A model generated the notes under the pieces. That model did no database searches. It was not told where the DNA came from and saw only the letters and a list, made by a program, of their open reading frames with translations. From the NCBI GenBank assembly GCA_035762175.1, contig DASTPP010000127.1, positions 1 to 56,420 of the forward strand: a stretch of 56,420 nt of DNA, in the 5' to 3' direction. How positions within the stretch are numbered: position 1 is the stretch's first letter; each line of letters starts with the position of its first letter. Of the stretch, positions 48,838-56,420 are shown piece by piece. A program made the position numbers and the translations under genes. Source of the DNA: DASTPP01 sp035762175 (GTDB lineage: Bacteria; Myxococcota_A; Polyangia; Polyangiales; Polyangiaceae).

Positions 48838-50229
48838 ATGCGAGAAGCGCGGGGCGTCGGGGTGGGGTTTCGCCCGCAGCTCGCACGGGCATTGCTTCGG
48901 GCGCCGGGGCGCGTCGACTTCCTCGAGGTCGTCGCCGAATCGTGCCGCGAGCCGCGGGTGCGGCGCGAGGTGGCGGCGCTTTCCGAGCTTTGGCCCGTCG
49001 TGCCGCACGGCGTAAAGCTCTCGCTCGGCAGCGCCGAAGGGGTCGACGAGGGCCGTGCCCGAGAGCTCGGCCAGCTGGCACGTGCGTTGCGGGCCCCGCT
49101 CGTCAGCGAGCATGTGGCGTTCGTGAGGGCGGGCGGGCGCGAGATCGGGCACCTTACCGAGCTGCCGATGACCCGCGAGGCCGTCCGCGTCGTGGCCCGC
49201 AACGTCGCGACCCTGCGCCGCCACCTGCCCGACGTGCCGCTCTTGCTCGAAAACGTCGCGCGCGCCTTTCTCTGGGACACCCACGAGATGAGCGAAGGCG
49301 AGTTCTATCGCGAGGTGGTGCGGGCGACGGGCTGCGAGCTCTTGCTCGACGTGAGCAACCTCTACGCCAACGCCCTCAACGAGGGGCGCGACCCCTCCGA
49401 AGCGCTCGCCGAATACCCCCTCGAGCACGCGCGCATGGTGCACGTCGCGGGCGGCGTGTTCGAGTGCGACTTCTATTACGATACCCACGCCCACCCGGTG
49501 CCCGACGCGGTGTTCGAGCTCGTCGCGGGCGCCCTCGCCCGGCGCCCCGACGCGGCCTTGCTGCTCGAGCGCGACGCGGCCCTCGACGACGAGGCGGCGA
49601 TCTTCGAAGAGGTCGGCCGCCTCCGATCGATCGAACGACCTGATGCGCGTGCCGCAGCGCCCCCGGGCGCCGGCGCGCTCGCCGCCTCCCCCGCGGCCCG
49701 CGCCGCCCCGCCCGGGGCGCCTACCGCGGCGAGCGCGGCGCTCGCGGGCGCGCAGGCCGCGCTCGCCCGCCGGCTCACCGACGCGGGCGTCGACCCGGGC
49801 GAGGGCCGTCCGCTGCGGCGCGCGCGGGGCGTGCTCGAGCGCAAGCGCGCCGACGAGGCCCTCGCGCTCTTGCCGAGGCTCGGGGCGATGGTGACGACGG
49901 CGCGTGCGATCGAGCTCGGCCGCATTCGCGAGACGCCGCGGCCCGCGGCCATGGCGGCGGTCGCCGACGCGATGCGCATCGCCGAGGCCTCGACGGCGCT
50001 GCCCGAGCTCGCCGCCGCGGCGGCGCCCGACTGGCTCTGCCTGCGCGCGCGCTTCGTGGCGGGGCCCGCCGGCCCTCGCCCCCGCACGCTGCCCTGGCTG
50101 GGGCGCGAGTCGCTCGGCGAGGGGCGGGCCCTCTGGGCCTGGAAGGGCCCCGGCCCGGCGTCGGCCGTGCGCCTGCGCGAGCGGGGGGCGGGCGCGCGGG
50201 TGAAGGCGCTGCGGGGGGCGGGCGCGTGA
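48838..50229 (+). CDS. DUF692/MNIO-family enzyme with fused C-terminal domain
   Basis: The 463-residue protein starts MREARGVGVGFRPQL, the typical DUF692 N-terminus. Candidate iron ligands of the TIM barrel are all present: Glu30 (FLEVVAE), His57 (VPHGVKLSLG), His92 (SEHVAF), Glu138 (LLLENV), Asp171 and Asn174 (LLLDVSNLY), His202 (MVHVAGG), His217/His219 (DTHAHP) and Glu244 (LLLERD). MNIO enzymes (MbnB, TglH, BufB and relatives) oxidise Cys or other residues in ribosomal peptides. Residues about 290-463 are an extra helical/basic domain (PWLGRESLGEG, LWAWKGPGPA) that could serve as the partner domain normally encoded separately. A CGGAGG ribosome binding site precedes the ATG. The next gene encodes a Cys-tailed membrane protein. 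Confidence 0.87.
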   Translation: MREARGVGVGFRPQLARALLRAPGRVDFLEVVAESCREPRVRREVAALSELWPVVPHGVKLSLGSAEGVDEGRARELGQLARALRAPLVSEHVAFVRAGGREIGHLTELPMTREAVRVVARNVATLRRHLPDVPLLLENVARAFLWDTHEMSEGEFYREVVRATGCELLLDVSNLYANALNEGRDPSEALAEYPLEHARMVHVAGGVFECDFYYDTHAHPVPDAVFELVAGALARRPDAALLLERDAALDDEAAIFEEVGRLRSIERPDARAAAPPGAGALAASPAARAAPPGAPTAASAALAGAQAALARRLTDAGVDPGEGRPLRRARGVLERKRADEALALLPRLGAMVTTARAIELGRIRETPRPAAMAAVADAMRIAEASTALPELAAAAAPDWLCLRARFVAGPAGPRPRTLPWLGRESLGEGRALWAWKGPGPASAVRLRERGAGARVKALRGAGA

Positions 50230-50311
50230 GCGAAGCGGCGGCGGGCCCGGGGCGCCGCCGCGGCGGGCGTGGCGGCGGCGCTGGCAGGCAGAGGCAAGGA
50301 GGCCAAACGTG

Positions 50312-51382
50312 ATGGAAGTGCTCTTCGAGATCTGGCCCTTCAACATCGAGAGCGGGCCCGCGTTTCTGTTCTTCTTCGCGGCCCTCTGGGCGGCGTCGAT
50401 GCTCGTCGCGACGCTCCTCGGGGACAACTTCGCCGCGCGGCACGAGGCGGGCGAGGCGCCCGGCATCGAAGACGAGCAGGCGCCCGTGCCGGCCGGCTCG
50501 GACGCGGCGCCCTACCGCGCCCGGGCGGCCGCCGACCCCCGCGCCCGCCGCCTGCGAATCGGCAGCCCCCCGCGCGAGGGTGACGCCTGGGTCATCGCGT
50601 ACCTGCGGGCGGGGCGCGAGGGCTTGGTCGAGGCGCTCTCCTTCGCGGCCGTCGCGGCGGGTTGGGTCTACAAGTGGGGCGACAAGAAGGGACAGCCCAC
50701 CGAGCCCGTCGCCGACCCGCTGCTCAGTGATCTGCGTGCCCGGCTCGACGGCGTCACGCAGAGCTTCGAGGTCGTGCACGCCAAGGCGATCAAGACCGCC
50801 GCCAAGCACGAGCCGGCGATCGTGCGTCGAATCGAGCACGCGGGCCTCGCGCGCGCCCCCTACGTCCGGCGGACGCTCGGCGCCCTCGTCGTCGGCGCCG
50901 GCTTCTTCGACGTCGCGGTCGGGCTCGTGCGCTGCGTGCGCGCCGAAGCGCTGGGCCGGCCCCATGGCTTTCTCTTCCTCGAGATGATCACCGGGCTGGC
51001 GTTGGCGGCGGTCTACGCCTCGCGCCGCGCCGAGCAGGGCCGCAGCCTGCGCGCCGACCGCTACCTCGCCTGGCTCGAAGGCGCCACGACCTCGCTGCGG
51101 CGGGACGTGCTCGCGGGCCGCGCCGTCAGCCCCGAAGAGAGCGCCAACGCGGTCGCGATCGCCGGCGCCGTCCCCCTCGTCGCGGCGCCGCTCTTCGTCG
51201 CCGCCCTGCCCGCCGCGGTGCTCGCGCGGGTTCAGGCCGGCCAGGTGGCGTCGCTGGGCTCGGCGTCGTCGCTGTCGAGTGGCACCAGCACCGGCTCCGG
51301 AAGCGGCGGCTGTAGCAGCGGCAGCAGCTGCGGCGGGGGCGGCTGCGGCGGGGGCGGCTGCGGCGGGGGTTGCGGCGGCTGA
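50312..51382 (+). CDS. Multi-pass membrane protein with Cys/Gly-rich tail (TIGR04222-like)
   Basis: The ATG at 50312 lies nine bases after a strong AAGGAGG site (50296-50302); a GTG three bases earlier is also possible. The protein has about 356 residues. It has one N-terminal helix (about 17-38), a soluble region (about 40-185), and helices near 188-208, 220-236 and 281-306. The last 25 residues (from about 333) are Ser/Gly/Cys-rich with five Cys spaced by runs of Gly (CGGGGCGGGGC). The layout agrees with what I recall of the TIGR04222 membrane family, whose members often end in such Gly/Cys tails and lie beside DUF692 genes. The tail is the plausible substrate of the upstream MNIO enzyme. 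Function is otherwise unknown. Confidence 0.78.
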   Translation: MEVLFEIWPFNIESGPAFLFFFAALWAASMLVATLLGDNFAARHEAGEAPGIEDEQAPVPAGSDAAPYRARAAADPRARRLRIGSPPREGDAWVIAYLRAGREGLVEALSFAAVAAGWVYKWGDKKGQPTEPVADPLLSDLRARLDGVTQSFEVVHAKAIKTAAKHEPAIVRRIEHAGLARAPYVRRTLGALVVGAGFFDVAVGLVRCVRAEALGRPHGFLFLEMITGLALAAVYASRRAEQGRSLRADRYLAWLEGATTSLRRDVLAGRAVSPEESANAVAIAGAVPLVAAPLFVAALPAAVLARVQAGQVASLGSASSLSSGTSTGSGSGGCSSGSSCGGGGCGGGGCGGGCGG

Positions 51383-51463
51383 GCGGGGCGGCGCGGTCCG
51401 CGCGCGTCGTGCCCCCGGGCGTGGCCGGTTCGGCCAGCTCGCGCGCGCGGTCTTCGTTCGCCC

Positions 51464-52900
51464 TCAAGGCCTGCCGGCGCCGGCCGAGGCGGTCGGGCGA
51501 CCCGCGGGGTCGTGCGCCGAGGGCGCCCCGGCGCTCGGCGACGGGGCGGCCCCGCCGCCCGCGAAGAGCCCCCGGCCCAGGGCGAGCAGCCCGAGCCCCA
51601 AGCCCGACACGACCACCAACGCCACGACGAGCGGCCGGTTTTGCGCCGTGAAGGACGAGAGCGCCTTGGCGGCCGAGGCCAGCGTCGCCTTGGGCGAGGG
51701 GGCGGCCCCCCCAAGATCGAAGGGCGCGGCCACGAGCGCGCCCGGCGGGGCTGCGTGGGCCGGGCCCGCGCCGCGCCGCATGAGGCGCACCAGCCTGCCC
51801 CACAGGCCCTCGGGCGGCTTCACCCCCCCGCCCGCCGCGCCCCCGGGAGCGGTGGGGCCGAGCCAGGTGGTCTGCAGCGAGGTGCCGCAGGCGTCGTCGG
51901 ACACGCCCTGCGCGAGCAGCCACGCGGCGAGCGCCCGGCCGAGCTCGGCGGCCGAGGCCCAGCGCTCGTCGCGGGCCTTGCGCAGGCCGCGATCGACGAT
52001 GTCGGCGAGCCCCTCGCTGTCGGGCAGGCGGGGGGCGGGGTCGTTGATGATCGACCAGAGCAGCGTGGGGAAGTCGCGCGCGGTGAAGGGCGTCTTGCCC
52101 GTGAGCAGCTCGTAGAGCGTGACGCACGCCGACCAGACGTCGCTGCGCGCGTCGATCTCGGCCTCGCCCCGGGCCTGCTCGGGCGAGACGTACGAGGGGC
52201 TGCCGAGCAGCGTGCCGGTCTTGGTGAGCTTCTTCTCGACGACGGTCGTCTTGGCGATGCCAAAGTCGATGAGCGTCGGCCGCACGCGCCCGGCGTCGTC
52301 GAGCGCCAAGAAGATGTTCTCGGGCTTCAGATCGCGGTGCACGACGCCGCGCGAGTGCGCCGTCGCCAGGCCCTCGAGCGCGGGCAAGAGCAGCTGCACC
52401 GCCCGCCGGGGGGGCAGGGGCCCCTGCCGCTCGAGCAGGTGCGAGAGCCCCTCGCCGCGCAGGAGCTCCATCGCCAGGAAGGGGTCGCCCCGCTCGGTCA
52501 GCCCGAAGTCGAAGACGCGCACCACCGAGGGGTGCGTCAGCCGCGCGGTCGTGCGCGCCTCGCGCAAGAGCCGCTGCGAGGCCGACGCCGACGCAGCATC
52601 GGGCCGGATGAACTTCAGCGCGACCGGCGACTCGAGCGCGAGGTTCTGCGCGACCCACACGTCGCTCATGCCCCCGCCGCCCAGGCGCCGCTCGAGCCGG
52701 TACTTCTCGGCGATGACGTCGCCGCGCTTGTACCCCGTGTCCTCGTCGATGGTGCGCAGCCTCGACTCGAGCCCCGCGTTCGGCGACGCGGTGCCGCCCC
52801 CCGCCTCGGCCCCCCCGCCCGACTTCGTCGGGACGAGCGAAGGGCGCGGGGGCCCCCGCCGGAGCCACGCCCGCAAGCGCCCGAGCGGCGTCATCGCCAT
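51464..52900 (-). CDS. Membrane Ser/Thr protein kinase
   Basis: The 478-residue protein has a basic N-terminal extension of about 60 residues. The kinase domain covers about 65-325: LGGGGMSDVW glycine loop, VALKFI with the catalytic Lys, HRDLKPENIF, IDFGIAKTTV and YVSPEQARGE. A proline/glycine-rich segment and a transmembrane helix near 425-448 (PLVVALVVVSGLGLGLL) follow, with a short outer tail of 30 residues. All catalytic residues are present. It is convergent with the Cys-tail gene, so a functional link to it is not implied by the arrangement. Confidence 0.92.
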   Translation of the reverse strand: MAMTPLGRLRAWLRRGPPRPSLVPTKSGGGAEAGGGTASPNAGLESRLRTIDEDTGYKRGDVIAEKYRLERRLGGGGMSDVWVAQNLALESPVALKFIRPDAASASASQRLLREARTTARLTHPSVVRVFDFGLTERGDPFLAMELLRGEGLSHLLERQGPLPPRRAVQLLLPALEGLATAHSRGVVHRDLKPENIFLALDDAGRVRPTLIDFGIAKTTVVEKKLTKTGTLLGSPSYVSPEQARGEAEIDARSDVWSACVTLYELLTGKTPFTARDFPTLLWSIINDPAPRLPDSEGLADIVDRGLRKARDERWASAAELGRALAAWLLAQGVSDDACGTSLQTTWLGPTAPGGAAGGGVKPPEGLWGRLVRLMRRGAGPAHAAPPGALVAAPFDLGGAAPSPKATLASAAKALSSFTAQNRPLVVALVVVSGLGLGLLALGRGLFAGGGAAPSPSAGAPSAHDPAGRPTASAGAGRP

Positions 52901-53193
52901 CGCCCGGCCCTGCGCTCGATGCCGTCACGCCGGGGCCCGAAGCGTCGCGGCTGACATCGGCCCACGAACCTAAGCCTCGCGCCCCTGTCGGCGGGACAAC
53001 TCATCGGCCTGGGCATGGCAAGGGCTGGCGAACCTAACCTCCCCCCCGGAGCCCCGAGAGAGAGGCCCCGAGCTTAGCACCCCCCGGCCCGCGGGGGTGT
53101 AACCGGGCGCCGGGGGCCGGCGCGGCCGTGCAATTGGGCCCTGCGCGGGGCGGCGGGGCGAGCGGCCCTCGGCCGCCATGCAGGTTCGTGCCC

Positions 53194-54189
<996 letters not shown>

Positions 54190-54463
54190 GAACGAAACCA
54201 GGGCCCCGGCCCCGCTCGATGTCAAGCGCGGCGGCCCCCGGCGGCCGGCGCCCCCGACGCGGCCGCGCCGACGACGTCGCGGCCTCCGGAGGGCGGCCGG
54301 CCCCCGAGGCCAGCGACACCGCTCGCCGGAAGGCCATCGGGCGCCCCTCGGCGGCAGCCAGGGCGGAAACTTCCGTCAGCGTTGGAAATTGCCCCCGGGG
54401 CCGATGATTTCGTGCGACATCAGCTCTTGAGGGCGCCCCGAGCGATGGCAGCAGCTACCCTTC
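54190..54463. other. Divergent intergenic region
   Basis: Just under 300 bases between the aldo/keto reductase (-) and the last kinase (+). It is moderately GC-rich. No clear promoter pair or operator could be assigned to either gene. Confidence 0.35.

Positions 54464-56420
<1,957 letters not shown>

Overview
The window looks like chromosomal DNA of a myxobacterium, most likely of the Polyangiales/Sorangium type. The pointers are very high GC with strong G/C third-position bias, frequent GTG starts, densely overlapping GTGA/ATGA gene junctions, five differently built Ser/Thr protein kinases in 56 kb, many short lipoproteins with Gly-rich linkers, an AgmX/PglI-type C-terminal domain, and a candidate sigma-54 promoter. 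No rRNA, tRNA, prophage, insertion sequence or CRISPR array is visible. The two ends cut a fatty acid desaturase (left) and a Ser/Thr kinase (right).

Layout. 1-9.6 kb (+): desaturase C-terminus, a lipoprotein, a VOC/PhnB protein, a kinase with a repetitive N-terminus, another lipoprotein, a bacterial Thg1-like 3'-5' polymerase, aroA, a coiled-coil lipoprotein and a small peptidoglycan-binding-domain protein. 9.7-19.8 kb (-): an ArsR-type regulator/methyltransferase fusion followed by metH, then a tightly overlapping five-gene unit headed by a membrane-fused spermidine-synthase-like protein, an M50 site-2-type protease and a DUF3817-like protein. 20.2-21.9 kb (+): a candidate sigma-54 promoter, a protein with a His-rich tail and a tyrosinase with all six copper ligands. 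21.9-26.7 kb (-): a giant kinase/STAND/14-WD40 protein whose 3' end overlaps the tyrosinase tail-to-tail.

27-32 kb is accessory-looking. It holds an uncharacterised Polyangiales-type protein, an intrinsic terminator, an array of about 11 palindromic units with compensatory changes, a more AT-rich lipoprotein gene and an RCC1-repeat remnant. 32.3-38.7 kb carries a Tsx-like outer-membrane channel, divergent from a complete BMP-family (nucleoside-type) ABC importer: lipoprotein, double ATPase and two permeases. Together they would move nucleosides across both membranes. 38.8-47.3 kb: an outer-membrane barrel, a YkgJ-type Cys-cluster protein, a D-aminoacylase-like amidohydrolase, an alpha/beta hydrolase, and a kinase / PEGA-TPR / Gly-rich lipoprotein unit.

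47.4-54.2 kb: an AmpG-like MFS transporter divergent from a two-gene unit made of a DUF692 (MNIO) enzyme with a fused C-terminal domain and a multi-pass membrane protein ending in a Cys/Gly-rich tail, followed by another kinase and an aldo/keto reductase. The MNIO/Cys-tail pair (a possible membrane-anchored RiPP-like modification system) and the His-rich protein/tyrosinase pair (a possible copper-delivery and oxidase system) are the strongest candidates for undescribed biology. The palindromic repeat array is third. All functional statements rest on motif recognition by eye; no database search was run.
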